Made by a program: the position numbers and the translations under genes. A stretch of DNA of 64,000 nt from Candidatus Rickettsiella viridis (GTDB taxonomy: Bacteria; Pseudomonadota; Gammaproteobacteria; Diplorickettsiales; Diplorickettsiaceae), in the NCBI RefSeq assembly GCF_003966755.1, contig NZ_AP018005.1:62001-126000 (forward strand), written 5' to 3'. This document shows positions 9,511 to 18,273 of this stretch, piece by piece (the stretch's first letter is position 1; every line of letters starts with the position of its first letter). The notes beneath the pieces were generated by a model. It ran no database searches and was not told the DNA's origin. It worked only from the letters and a program-made list of their open reading frames with translations.

Positions 9511-9903
9511 ATGAAAGAGACAATTGTTTCTATTTACGACCCAGCAGAAGTAGAAGGGGGGCTTAGCTTAACCGCGGCTGCTAGCCTTCATATTAAAAAG
9601 ATGCTTGCTAAGCAATCAGATGAAAAAAGCTTTCGCCTTAGTGTAAAGCAATCAGGTTGTTCAGGCTTTTCTTATGTCGTGGACTATGTAAAAACATTGA
9701 ACACGAATGATTTACAATTTTCTATCAATGATGATTTAGTAGTGTTTGTTGATCAAGCTAGTTTTCCCTATTTAAAGGGAATCTGTATTGATTATGTGCA
9801 AAATGGGCTTAATGGATCTTTAAAATTTATTAATCCCAACCAAACGGCCGCCTGTGGATGTGGTGAAAGTTTTAGTATAGAGAAAGGAAAAATAGAGGGT
9901 TAA
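9511..9903 (+). CDS. A-type iron-sulfur carrier (SufA/IscA/ErpA family)
   Basis: A 130-residue HesB/IscA-fold protein. The three conserved cysteines that hold the Fe-S cluster are present: Cys50 in KQSGCSGFSY, and Cys115 and Cys117 in ACGCGESF. It would carry [Fe-S] clusters from the scaffold to apoproteins. The N-terminal extension of about 15 residues before LSLTAAA is slightly long for ErpA and fits SufA-type. No other suf or isc gene is present. It is followed 12 bp later by ptsO. Confidence 0.88.
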   Translation: MKETIVSIYDPAEVEGGLSLTAAASLHIKKMLAKQSDEKSFRLSVKQSGCSGFSYVVDYVKTLNTNDLQFSINDDLVVFVDQASFPYLKGICIDYVQNGLNGSLKFINPNQTAACGCGESFSIEKGKIEG

Positions 9904-9915
9904 TCTCCTCACTGT

Positions 9916-10185
9916 ATGTTACGTAAAATTATTACAATCAATAACAAGTTGGGATTGCATGCCCGCGCTTCTATGAAGTGGGTAAAGATTGCAAGATGCT
10001 TTATTAGCGAAATTACGCTAAAGTGCAATGGCAAACAAGTGGACGGCAAGAGCATTCTAGAAGTAATGGGCTTAACGGCTAGACAAGGAAGCCCTGTGGA
10101 AGTCATCGTTAAGGGTGAAGATGAAGCAGCGGCTTTAACAGTTTTAGAAAAGCTTGTCACGGATCGGTTTGGAGAAGAGGGATGA
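9916..10185 (+). CDS. ptsO: HPr-family phosphocarrier (NPr-like)
   Basis: An 89-residue HPr fold. His15 in LGLHARAS is the phosphorylated histidine; Ser46 in DGKSILEVM is at the regulatory-serine position. It accepts phosphate from an EI-type enzyme. No sugar permease is nearby, so a regulatory nitrogen-PTS type role (NPr) is likelier than sugar uptake. It is the middle gene of a tight unit with the sufA-like and DUF1460 genes. Confidence 0.85.
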   Translation: MLRKIITINNKLGLHARASMKWVKIARCFISEITLKCNGKQVDGKSILEVMGLTARQGSPVEVIVKGEDEAAALTVLEKLVTDRFGEEG

Positions 10186-10188
10186 TAG

Positions 10189-11100
10189 GTGCCATATCGA
10201 TGTTTAATATTTTTTTGCCTTTTTTTAATTTCTTTAAATAGTATCGCCAACGTTCGATTTACTGATCAAACGGCTATTCAGCTCATCAATTTAAATAAAG
10301 AAAACTCACTTCAACAGCGGATTGAGCTGCATAGTGCCGCTTTACTGGGCGCTCCTTACCAAGCGGGTGCTTTGGGTGAAGGTTTGGCGGGTGAATATGA
10401 TCGAAACCCGTTATATCGCTTTGATCGCTTCGATTGCGAGACCTACGTTGATACCGTTATGGCGTTGGCGCTAGCGAAAAATTTTCTTGATTTTAAAAAA
10501 AAGATCAATCAAATTCGCTATAAAAAGGCACAAATTGGGTTCTTTCAGCGCAATCATTTTCCTAGCCTAGATTGGATTCCTAACAATAAGAAAAATGGCA
10601 GTATACGAGAATTAAGTTATTCTATTGCAGGTCAAAAAACCCGAATGTCTACGGCCTTAATAAATCGTCGTAGTTGGTATCAACACTTAGATATCGATAG
10701 AATCCAAATCCCTTATTTATCACCATTAGAAAAAAAAACTTATCTTGACGAGTTGAAAAAACGAGGTAACGCGCTTACTAATAATGAAAAAGCGAGTATT
10801 GCTTATATTCCTGTTGCTGATGTATTAAATGATTCCCAGTTAAGAAAAAGAATTCCTACCGCAAGTTTAGTTTTTCTAGTTGGCCATGATAATTATTTAA
10901 ACTACCGAATAGGAACACCCATGAATGTTCTTCATATGGGTTTTGCTATTTGGGATAAGGGTCAGCTTTATCTGCGTATGGCCTCATCAAGGGCAGAAAG
11001 AGTATTAGATGTTCGATTACAAGATTATTTAAAAACCTATTTGGCCTTAGATACATTGAAAGGGATTAGTATTTGGGCTATTGAAGAAACATCTAACTAG
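10189..11100 (+). CDS. DUF1460 (amidase-like, NlpC/P60-fold) exported protein
   Basis: A 303-residue protein starting at GTG 10189 with AGAGG upstream, only 3 bp after ptsO. Residues 1-20 form a signal peptide (CLIFFCLFLISLNSIA). The domain carries the DUF1460 pattern: YQAGALGEG, then RFDRFDCETYVDTVMALALA (about residues 77-96) with the putative catalytic Cys in DCETYVD, and a later His in VLHMGFAIW. The family is annotated N-acetylmuramoyl-L-alanine amidase-like; a periplasmic peptidoglycan role is inferred, not proven. Confidence 0.85.
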   Translation: MPYRCLIFFCLFLISLNSIANVRFTDQTAIQLINLNKENSLQQRIELHSAALLGAPYQAGALGEGLAGEYDRNPLYRFDRFDCETYVDTVMALALAKNFLDFKKKINQIRYKKAQIGFFQRNHFPSLDWIPNNKKNGSIRELSYSIAGQKTRMSTALINRRSWYQHLDIDRIQIPYLSPLEKKTYLDELKKRGNALTNNEKASIAYIPVADVLNDSQLRKRIPTASLVFLVGHDNYLNYRIGTPMNVLHMGFAIWDKGQLYLRMASSRAERVLDVRLQDYLKTYLALDTLKGISIWAIEETSN

Positions 11101-11105
11101 AAACC

Positions 11106-11157
11106 GTCATTGCGATTGCCGCGCTTTGCTCGCAATGACAGGAAGCGCGCGGCAATC
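11106..11157. repeat. GTCATTGCGA-type palindromic repeat
   Basis: GTCATTGCGA (11106-11115) pairs with TCGCAATGAC (11130-11139), and the interleaved GATTGCCGCGC has a complement in GCGCGCGGCAATC. Elements with the GTCATTGCGA palindrome are widespread in proteobacterial genomes. It is unrelated to the 125-bp family and lies between convergent DUF1460 and pmbA genes, where it may also act as a terminator. Confidence 0.65.
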
Positions 11158-11226
11158 TAGAAAATATTTGTAACCTGGATGGCCGCGTTCATTGCATTCG
11201 CTTGCCATGACACTTTTTAGTTTTCG

Positions 11227-12588
11227 TTAAGAAGCCAAGCCGGCTATCATCATATTTTCTAGCAGAATTGAACCTGTCAAAATTGAACTTCTATGGTCGA
11301 TATCATTGCCTATCCCCACTATATTTTTATACATGTCGCGTAGGTTACCTGCAATCGTAATCTCTTCTACGGGATATTGTATTTTTCCGTGCTCAACCCA
11401 AAAGCCAACAGCGCCGCGTGAATAGTCACCCGTGACTAAATTGACGCCTTGGCCCATGAGCTCAGTCACCAATAAACCTCTATCCATCTGTTTGATTAAA
11501 TCTTCTAAGCTCAATTGACTGGTTTCTAACACAATATTATGTGCGCCGCCTGCATTACCGGTCGTTTGCATACCTAATTTGCGTGCAGAATAACTACTCA
11601 GCAAATAACCTTGTAAAACTCCATTAGACACTAAAGTTCTATTGCGGGTGGTGACGCCTTCATCATCAAAGGGAGCGCTACCTAAGCCTTTAAGTAAATG
11701 CGGTTGTTCATGAATCGTTATCTTGTCAGAGAATATGGGTTGGCCAAGATGGTTTACTAAAAAAGAGGCTTTGCGATAGAGATTTCCTCCTGAGATAGCA
11801 GATAAAAAATTTCCAATTAAACTACTTGCAATCTCAGCATGAAAAATAACCGGTGCTTGGCAAGTGCTTAAGCGAGTTGCATTTAAACGCTTTAGAGTAG
11901 CTTCGGCCGCTTTTTTTGCGAGTTTTTCAGTAGGATCCAGTTGGTGTGGATCACGGCTCACCGTATAACTACCATCACGTTGCATACCCTTTTTATCTTT
12001 TGCTACCAGACTACAAGAAAGACTGTGTCTAGAGCTAGGATAGCTACCGATGAAATTATTGCTATTAGCATAAAGGTAGAGGCCTTGATGCGTTGATAAA
12101 GTAACCCCTTCAGAAAGTGTGATGCGCTTATCGATAGCTAAGGCACTTCTTTCACAGTCCTTACCTAACTCAATAGCATTTTGTGGATCGATTGACCAGG
12201 GGTGGTGGAGATCTAAATTAGGTGGAGATTTTGCCAGTAGTTCCGCATCAGGAAGGCCAGAAAAGGGGTCTTCCGTTGTAAATCGTGCAATGTGACAAGC
12301 GGCTTCCACCGCATTTTCTATGGCGGCTAAACTAAAGTCAGAACTTGAGGCAGAGCCTTGTCGTTGGTCAAAATAGACATTAATCCCCAGGGATTTATTG
12401 CGATTATGTTCAATAGTTTCTACTTCATTCATGCGGACAGTAACCGAAAATCCAACATCATGTGTTATATTCGCTTCAACCTGCGAAGCGCCTTTTTTTT
12501 TAGCCATCTGTAAAATTTCGCTGAGCAGCGTTTTATAGTCTGTTTGCTTGCTCACAAAATCAACAGGACGGTCCATTTTATTAGGCAT
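11227..12588 (-). CDS. pmbA: Metalloprotease PmbA (TldE)
   Basis: A 453-residue TldD/PmbA-family protein of usual length. Recognisable segments are MNEVETIEHNRNKSLGINVY, DPFSGLPD, APVIFHAEIASSLIGNFLSAISG, GVTTRNRTLVSNGVLQGYLL, TTGNAGGAHN and MGQGVNLVTGDYSRGAVGFW with VEEITIAGNL near the end. In E. coli, TldD/TldE process peptides such as microcin B17 and CcdA. PmbA is the non-metal-binding partner; tldD is not in this window. Confidence 0.93.
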   Translation of the reverse strand: MPNKMDRPVDFVSKQTDYKTLLSEILQMAKKKGASQVEANITHDVGFSVTVRMNEVETIEHNRNKSLGINVYFDQRQGSASSSDFSLAAIENAVEAACHIARFTTEDPFSGLPDAELLAKSPPNLDLHHPWSIDPQNAIELGKDCERSALAIDKRITLSEGVTLSTHQGLYLYANSNNFIGSYPSSRHSLSCSLVAKDKKGMQRDGSYTVSRDPHQLDPTEKLAKKAAEATLKRLNATRLSTCQAPVIFHAEIASSLIGNFLSAISGGNLYRKASFLVNHLGQPIFSDKITIHEQPHLLKGLGSAPFDDEGVTTRNRTLVSNGVLQGYLLSSYSARKLGMQTTGNAGGAHNIVLETSQLSLEDLIKQMDRGLLVTELMGQGVNLVTGDYSRGAVGFWVEHGKIQYPVEEITIAGNLRDMYKNIVGIGNDIDHRSSILTGSILLENMMIAGLAS

Positions 12589-12699
12589 GAATTAATATTC
12601 TCTTATGAAAATGAGCAAGCAGTATAGCGAGCAGGTTTAAATTTCGCTAGACTATGTGGCACATATAGTCTTAGCACTTGAATTTAGGTTACACCCAAT

Positions 12700-13125
12700 A
12701 TGCAACAGTTCATTGAATTTAGTTTACGACACTGGGAGCTGTGGTTGGCCTTTCTAGTGATTTTAGGGTTTTTGCTTACTTTTGAGTTACATATCAAGCT
12801 GACGGGGGCATCACCCTTATCGGTGCAGCAAGCTATTTTTTTGATGAATCGAGAAGAAGCTATTTTATTAGATATTCGTGATGCGAATAGTTTCTCAAAA
12901 GAACATATTGCAGCCTCGATTAATATCCCTTTTTCCGAATTGGCACAAAAGATTAATCAACTTGATTCATACCGTGAAAGGCCTATTATTATTAACTATA
13001 GCCAAGGACAAGCCCATCATCGAGCCGCACGATTGTTAAAAAATGCGGGATTTAGCAAAATTTATCAGCTTAAAGGCGGAATAATGAGTTGGAAAAATGC
13101 CGCACTGCCCTTAGCAAAAAAGTAA
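12700..13125 (+). CDS. Membrane-anchored rhodanese-like protein (YibN type) lacking the catalytic Cys
   Basis: A 141-residue protein with an N-terminal membrane helix (about residues 12-32) and a rhodanese domain (LLDIRDANSFSKEHIAASINIPFSEL). The active loop reads IIINYSQGQAHHRAA; family members have a Cys at the Tyr position (VxYCxxGxxS type), so sulfur transfer by the usual persulfide is not possible. The gene order rhodanese-grxC-secB matches yibN-grxC-secB of E. coli, which supports the YibN assignment. Confidence 0.88.
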   Translation: MQQFIEFSLRHWELWLAFLVILGFLLTFELHIKLTGASPLSVQQAIFLMNREEAILLDIRDANSFSKEHIAASINIPFSELAQKINQLDSYRERPIIINYSQGQAHHRAARLLKNAGFSKIYQLKGGIMSWKNAALPLAKK

Positions 13126-13148
13126 CTCGTGTTACATAGAGAAAATTT

Positions 13149-13415
13149 ATGTCAAAAATTGTGATTTACACCACTGCCGTATGCCCTTATTGCAACAATG
13201 CCAAACAATTGTTGGCTCAAAAAAGATTGGATTACACGGAAGTACGCGTTGATACTGACCCAGAGAAAATGAAGAAAATGATTGAATTATCAGGTCGGCG
13301 CACCGTGCCGCAGATATTTATTAATGGTAAACCCATTGGCGGATTTGATGATTTATCTGCATTAAATGCCTCTGGTGAATTAGATGATTTATTAAAAGAA
13401 GGAAACGCTTCATGA
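13149..13415 (+). CDS. grxC: Glutaredoxin 3
   Basis: An 88-residue glutaredoxin with dithiol site Cys12-Pro-Tyr-Cys15 and the glutathione-binding TVPQIFINGKPIGGFDDL. It reduces disulfides and glutathione adducts in the cytosol. The stop codon overlaps the secB start (ATGA), which implies translational coupling as in the conserved grxC-secB pair. Confidence 0.95.
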   Translation: MSKIVIYTTAVCPYCNNAKQLLAQKRLDYTEVRVDTDPEKMKKMIELSGRRTVPQIFINGKPIGGFDDLSALNASGELDDLLKEGNAS

Positions 13416-13921
13416 CAAACGAACAAACAAATAATGCTCCCCCAACACCAGAATTTACGATTCAACGGGTTTATGTAAAAGATTTATCCTTAGAATGCCC
13501 ACAATCGCCGCAGGTTTTTCAAGAGGAATGGCAACCCGAGTTAAATTTACAATTCGCAATGAATACCAGTACGGTTGCTGAAACAATTTATGAATTAATT
13601 TTACAGATTACAGTCACGGCAACCTCAAAGGAAAAAACATTATTTTTAATAGAAATAAAACAAGCGGGGCTTTTTACTTTAAAAGGTTTTACGGAAGAAC
13701 AAATTCAGCAAGTACTGAGTATCACTTGCCCTACGATACTCTTTCCTTATGCGCGTGAAGCGGTGTCTGATCTGGTCGGTAGAGCTGGGTTCCCCCCTCT
13801 TTATTTAGCACCGGTTAATTTTGAAGCCTTATATATGCAGCAAATGCAAGAACAAGGTGAAAAAGAAGGTGGTGGTACTTCTAAAAAAGCGAATTCGAAA
13901 AACTCTATTATTACGCACTAA
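13412..13921 (+). CDS. secB: Protein-export chaperone SecB
   Basis: A 169-residue SecB, near the usual 150-165. Family segments: FTIQRVYVKDLSLECPQSPQVF (about 14-35), the beta-sheet core, LFPYAREAVSDLVGRAGFPPLYLAPVNFEALY (about 109-140). It holds preproteins unfolded and delivers them to SecA. An Asn/Ser/Lys-rich tail ends the protein. Overlaps grxC by 4 bp; coaE follows 6 bp later. Confidence 0.95.
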   Translation: MTNEQTNNAPPTPEFTIQRVYVKDLSLECPQSPQVFQEEWQPELNLQFAMNTSTVAETIYELILQITVTATSKEKTLFLIEIKQAGLFTLKGFTEEQIQQVLSITCPTILFPYAREAVSDLVGRAGFPPLYLAPVNFEALYMQQMQEQGEKEGGGTSKKANSKNSIITH

Positions 13922-13927
13922 CTTTAA

Positions 13928-14611
13928 GTGTTTGCCATCGCGTTAACAGGGGGTATTGCCAGTGGCAAATCAACCGTGGCGCGTTGTTTTTCTGATCTAG
14001 GGGTAATGGTTATTGATGCGGATCAGATTGCACATGAAATGTTGTGCGACCCTGAGGTTCTTCAGCAAGTTATAGCATATTTTGGTCCTTCTGTTTTAAG
14101 CACAGACAAACAGTTACACCGTCCTTCCTTACGCGAGATTATTTTTTCCGATTCAAAAGCACGTGACTTTTTAGAGCAGTTATTGCATCCCTTAATCTAT
14201 AAGCAAATCCAAGCATCTATTCAAACCGTTAAATCAAATTATTGTCTGGTGGTTATTCCGCTTTTATTTGAGGAAAGGACCACTCGTTTGCTTAAGGAAA
14301 AGCCAGTCTCAGGGATAACAGTTGAATTAAATCGGATAATGTTAGTGACCGCCTCCAAAGCGTTACAAATTCAGCGTGCACAACAGCGTGATCAGGTAAA
14401 GAAGGAGCAAATTGATGCTATTTTATCTGTACAGAGTTCGGTTAATGAGAGTTTCAATAAAGCAGATGACATTATTTATAACAAAACGACTTTAAGCGAT
14501 CTGCGCCAATCTACCGCCAGATTTCATCGAATGTATTTAGCGTTTGCCGATGCAAAAAATATTGTTCTTGAACAATCCGCCTTTCTTCGTTATTATCTTG
14601 CCCTCAAATAA
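13928..14611 (+). CDS. coaE: Dephospho-CoA kinase
   Basis: Last step of CoA synthesis: phosphorylates the ribose 3'-OH of dephospho-CoA. The P-loop GGIASGKSTVA is at residues 8-18, followed by the Asp of DADQIAHE, the LHPLI lid segment and VVIPLLFE. GTG start at 13928. The 227-residue length is somewhat above the E. coli protein (206) because of an insertion in the lid region (ERTTRLLKEKPVSGITVELNR) and a C-terminal tail. Confidence 0.93.
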   Translation: MFAIALTGGIASGKSTVARCFSDLGVMVIDADQIAHEMLCDPEVLQQVIAYFGPSVLSTDKQLHRPSLREIIFSDSKARDFLEQLLHPLIYKQIQASIQTVKSNYCLVVIPLLFEERTTRLLKEKPVSGITVELNRIMLVTASKALQIQRAQQRDQVKKEQIDAILSVQSSVNESFNKADDIIYNKTTLSDLRQSTARFHRMYLAFADAKNIVLEQSAFLRYYLALK

Positions 14612-14739
14612 GAATGATTCTTAATATCATTTAACTAATTTACTAAAGTATCGTTTGAATTTAATTTTTTGTTAAGCAAAGCTAGCTTATTATTCAATAT
14701 CGATTGCTTTATTTAAACTAAAAGCATGGGCGCCGCCCT

Positions 14740-16989
14740 ATGAAGAAAAAAGATGCCATAAGAATATTGAAAAATATCTCGAGTGTAACCTTAGGCGTTA
14801 CGCAGGTAATTGTTGACGGCTTATCCAGTGTTAGGCAAATAGGTGATTTTACTTCCGCCTCTTGGGCAAAAGGTGCTTCAGGTACTGCGAGCGTTGTAGA
14901 AGGCGAGATTTATAGAAAAAATATTTTTGAGGGCTTAGGTTTATTTAGTTTATTAAGTCAAAAAGGCTTATCAAAATATTTAATTCTACAGGCCTTGGAG
15001 ACAGAATTAAGTAGGCTTAAAGAATATGAAGAAGCGTTTAAACAAAGACTACACTGTTTTTTTACTGCAGTTAAAAAAGATAGGGAAGATAAAGGGGATG
15101 CTGAGGCGTTAGATGAAATTAGGTTACTTGAAAATAGTGTTTTAGAAGAGAAAGAGGTAGATAATTTCTTTTCTTTTTTTGAAACGTTTAAAGAAAAAAG
15201 ATTCGGGACGAGTAAATTTATTGAATTTTCACTCCCTGAACAGTTTAAACAATTACAAGAAGAGTTTAAACAATTAAAAGAAATAAAAAAACAAAGCACC
15301 TGTGCCTTTTTGACTAGCTATAAAGCGAATAAAACCCTATTAGAAACGGCTGAATCTTTAGGTCTAAAAAAGCCTGAAATTGAACAAGCAGAAAAACGTT
15401 TAAAAGTTTTACAAAAAATGTTAGTAGAACGTGTTTCTGATCCTAAAAAATGGGTATTTATTCCTGGTGAAGATATTAATCCTGCTTTGCTCACGAAGCT
15501 TCAAAAAGAGCTTTCTATAGGTAAAAGGAGATTATGGCCATTGCGTTTGAGTATGCTATTCAGTGCGAGCGCAGGCCTAGCAGTGGGTATTGTTACCTTT
15601 TACACATTTCCGGCGGTTCTCACGGGCTTAGGCCTTAGCTTATCCTTGACGGCTTTATCGGCAATCATATGGCCACTTGCGATCCTTGCGGCTATTTCCT
15701 ATGGAATTTTAATCTATAACACCATGGCGGATTTGATTGTTAATGAAACATTGTCTAAGTGGTGGAGAGCATTAAATGCAGAAATAGGACAAGGGCATCA
15801 TCCTTTGAAATATGCTTTTCGTGTTGTTACTAAAGCGTTATCGCAACTTTTTATAAAGTTAGCACAATGGTTTAGGGTAAAACCAGAAGAAAATGGGTTT
15901 GTTTATAGTTTAAGAATCATATTAAGTTTATTGATGGTAAGTTTTGCTGTGATGGCTGCGCTAACAACCGGTTATACCGCTTTTACCCAGCTACAAAGTT
16001 ACTTGAGTGTAGTGGTTGGCGTTATTATTGCACTACCTTTAATGATCAGTGATTTAACATTTACTTTAAAAAATTCATTCGAATCCATCGCGTTACTTTC
16101 TGGTATTTCGCTGGCTAATTTAACGGATCCTATTAAAGAAGGCTGGAAAAAACTACAAGAACAATTAGCACGGGAAAATTATTTCCAGTTAACACTACAT
16201 TTGCTTCGTTTACCGTTAGAGCTTTTACTCAGTGTTTTCAAAGCGGCGATATTTTGCTTGCATGTTATTTTTATATCCGTCGCAAGCGATAGACTTTTTA
16301 GTTTACCTTGTTGGGTAACGCTTATTTTTACAGCGGGAAGTGAATTTTTAACTGATATTTGCCCTATTTTTGGGAAAAAAGAAGCAGGAGCGGGCCATGA
16401 TCATGACCATGGTGGAATTATTAGCTGGATAGCGAAAGCTGTTTTTTTTGTGCCTGCAACGATATTAGGACTTTTAAATTATTTATTTAGTCAGTTGAAT
16501 CGATTATCTTCAAACCCTGAGCATAAATTAGAAGTATTAGGTTGTTGGGCAGCGATACAGCAAGAATGGAATCAATTCGATATTCGGCATTTGCATGAAG
16601 AAAAAGACGTTACGCAGGAAAAGACGGATGATATAAGCCAAAAGGCAGAGTTACCTAATCAAATCGTACTGCAGAAAGCGATTAAGATTTGCGATAAACA
16701 AATAGATCGTTTAGATCATGGATTTTTTAGCAGTAAACTAGCGAAGGATAAGAAGGAAATTTTTAAAAGTTGTAAAGCAACCTTTATTGAGGCCTGTGAA
16801 AAAGGAACAAACGTATCTTCTATAAAAATTGATGTAGATAAAGATGGCATACTTGCTAAGCATCGATTTTTTAATCGAGATAAGCAAACGGAATCAGCGA
16901 GGCAACTAGAAAAGATACAATATTGGCTTGCTGGTCGCAGCGCAGCAACCAGTAATCACAATGCTTCTGTATTAATGACAGCTGCTTAA
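14740..16989 (+). CDS. Large multi-pass membrane protein, effector candidate
   Basis: 749 residues, no family recognised. The N-terminal 250 residues are charged and helical with coiled-coil-like runs (LEKSELSRLKEYEEAFK-type spacing). Residues about 265-560 contain roughly eight hydrophobic segments. A His-rich GHDHDHG loop at about 552-558 could bind metal. The C-terminal 150 residues are again soluble and helical, ending SVLMTAA. The layout resembles membrane-targeted type IV secretion effectors of Legionellales, but that is inference. Not in an operon; a 16-bp-stem terminator follows. Confidence 0.75.
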   Translation: MKKKDAIRILKNISSVTLGVTQVIVDGLSSVRQIGDFTSASWAKGASGTASVVEGEIYRKNIFEGLGLFSLLSQKGLSKYLILQALETELSRLKEYEEAFKQRLHCFFTAVKKDREDKGDAEALDEIRLLENSVLEEKEVDNFFSFFETFKEKRFGTSKFIEFSLPEQFKQLQEEFKQLKEIKKQSTCAFLTSYKANKTLLETAESLGLKKPEIEQAEKRLKVLQKMLVERVSDPKKWVFIPGEDINPALLTKLQKELSIGKRRLWPLRLSMLFSASAGLAVGIVTFYTFPAVLTGLGLSLSLTALSAIIWPLAILAAISYGILIYNTMADLIVNETLSKWWRALNAEIGQGHHPLKYAFRVVTKALSQLFIKLAQWFRVKPEENGFVYSLRIILSLLMVSFAVMAALTTGYTAFTQLQSYLSVVVGVIIALPLMISDLTFTLKNSFESIALLSGISLANLTDPIKEGWKKLQEQLARENYFQLTLHLLRLPLELLLSVFKAAIFCLHVIFISVASDRLFSLPCWVTLIFTAGSEFLTDICPIFGKKEAGAGHDHDHGGIISWIAKAVFFVPATILGLLNYLFSQLNRLSSNPEHKLEVLGCWAAIQQEWNQFDIRHLHEEKDVTQEKTDDISQKAELPNQIVLQKAIKICDKQIDRLDHGFFSSKLAKDKKEIFKSCKATFIEACEKGTNVSSIKIDVDKDGILAKHRFFNRDKQTESARQLEKIQYWLAGRSAATSNHNASVLMTAA

Positions 16990-17026
16990 AGGCATTATCT
17001 TGCGAGTTTCAGGTGGGTAAATAGAA

Positions 17027-17070
17027 AAGGTTGCAATGAGTTTTCTTTGTATATAACTCATTGCAACCTT
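17027..17070. terminator. Strong bidirectional hairpin terminator
   Basis: A perfect 16-bp stem (AAGGTTGCAATGAGTT / AACTCATTGCAACCTT) with a 12-base loop, placed between two convergent genes. A short T run (GCTTTTAG) follows on the plus strand. Confidence 0.8.
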
Positions 17071-17094
17071 GCTTTTAGCTAGAAGTTTATGACC

Positions 17095-17922
17095 TTAACG
17101 GGATGGGGCTCTACTAAAAGCATCTTTAATATCAGGCCCTGTATTCGCAGGCTCGTCATTACAGCCCGGACTATAGGGTGCGCTAGGGACTGGTGCTTTA
17201 AGAGTACCAAGATCGTTAGTAGGTGGTCGGCTTATCTTTTCTTGTTTCCCGGCTGCAAGGACTTTCGTGATTGTGTCACAGTTTTCTTTAGTAGTCACAA
17301 CAGTTGGTAATGCCTCATTCCTTTTCTTTAAGATATATCTTGATATAACGTGAGATATACCTGTTAATGAAATGGTTGCTACTATAGTGGAAGCTACGAG
17401 CGCAGCATTTGTGCTAATGAATTTCACTATAGATGCCGCAGTAGGTGCAAAGGTGCCTATGCCGAAGATAATAGCTGCAGCCACTGCGGCAATTGCTATG
17501 GTAGTTACACCAAAAATAAGTAGGCCAGAAACTCTTTTGGAAATATGAGCTATCCATACTAAGAACTTATGATAAGCGTTATATTTATTAGCATGATTTT
17601 TTTCAAGCGCTATTAATGTATTTAAAATATCTTTTTTTATAATTTCTACGATTTCTGGTATTTTTTTTTCTTGTCTATCGCTTCTATCAATTTTTTGTAT
17701 GGAAGGGAATAATTTTTTAAAGTCGTCTTTGTTGGGTAATGTAGACTTAACAGAGCCCCACGTTGAGCTATCACTCTCTGAATAGGTATAAACAAATCCG
17801 AGATCGAAGCTACCGTTTCTCTTGCTTAAATTCAATGTATTTTCAATTTTTTCTAAATATCGCTGACCGTCTGGGCAGAGCGCCTTTATATTTTTTATTA
17901 CACCATTTTGAATTTCTATCAT
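17095..17922 (-). CDS. Hypothetical membrane protein, effector candidate (paralogue 1)
   Basis: 275 residues, unknown function. It is a paralogue of the protein at 22313-23179: both begin MIEI[Q/K]NGVIKNI and share L-P-x-x-Q-x-YL, then GF[V/L]YTY and a WG segment. Layout: soluble N-terminus (1-120), two long hydrophobic segments (about 130-155 and 165-195, Ala/Ile-rich), and a Pro-rich hydrophilic tail (about 230-275). The hydrophobic hairpin flanked by soluble ends would suit a protein inserted into a host or bacterial membrane. Its upstream region is duplicated too. Confidence 0.75.
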   Translation of the reverse strand: MIEIQNGVIKNIKALCPDGQRYLEKIENTLNLSKRNGSFDLGFVYTYSESDSSTWGSVKSTLPNKDDFKKLFPSIQKIDRSDRQEKKIPEIVEIIKKDILNTLIALEKNHANKYNAYHKFLVWIAHISKRVSGLLIFGVTTIAIAAVAAAIIFGIGTFAPTAASIVKFISTNAALVASTIVATISLTGISHVISRYILKKRNEALPTVVTTKENCDTITKVLAAGKQEKISRPPTNDLGTLKAPVPSAPYSPGCNDEPANTGPDIKDAFSRAPSR

Positions 17923-17982
17923 CTGACTATAACCTTTTCTTTTTTGTTATTGTAAACATTAATTTTTAGATCATTTTTTATA

Positions 17983-18034
17983 AATAATCATAAGCTTGAC
18001 AGTCTATATCATAAAACTTAAAAAATCATTAAAT
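17983..18034 (-). promoter_or_regulatory. Conserved 52-bp upstream element, copy 1
   Basis: Identical at 49 of 52 positions to 23239-23290, and at a similar distance (about 60 bp) upstream of the paralogous gene. Read toward the gene it is very AT-rich and contains TTTTATGATATAG, a possible -10 region. The rest of the 17923-18273 gap shows only a tolC-side tail with no other feature. Conservation better than the coding sequence suggests a shared promoter or regulator site, or a very recent copy. Confidence 0.6.
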
Positions 18035-18273
18035 ACGTTTTAGGGCTAATGAAGCTTTCAGGCTAAGCGCATTATAAATCACTGAGAAAACCAAATTTCT
18101 CATATTAATTTATGAGTCTATATAGGATAGATGTTGTAATTTTTTAAAAAAATAGGATTTTTATAAAAATTAAAATTTAACAGGGAGTATATTTAAGAAA
18201 CTCTTAAGAAAAAAGTTGGCTGATAATTTAGCGGGTGGTTTTTGTGGTTATCTCTATGAACTATCAATATATC

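Noticed and set aside
9909-10250. A 113-aa ORF opposite ptsO
   Set aside because: Antisense to a clear HPr gene; composition is that of a shadow frame.
14958-15299. A Ser/Leu/Asn-rich ORF on the minus strand
   Set aside because: Antisense to the AT-rich helical part of the 749-aa gene; low complexity from reverse translation of Lys/Glu codons.
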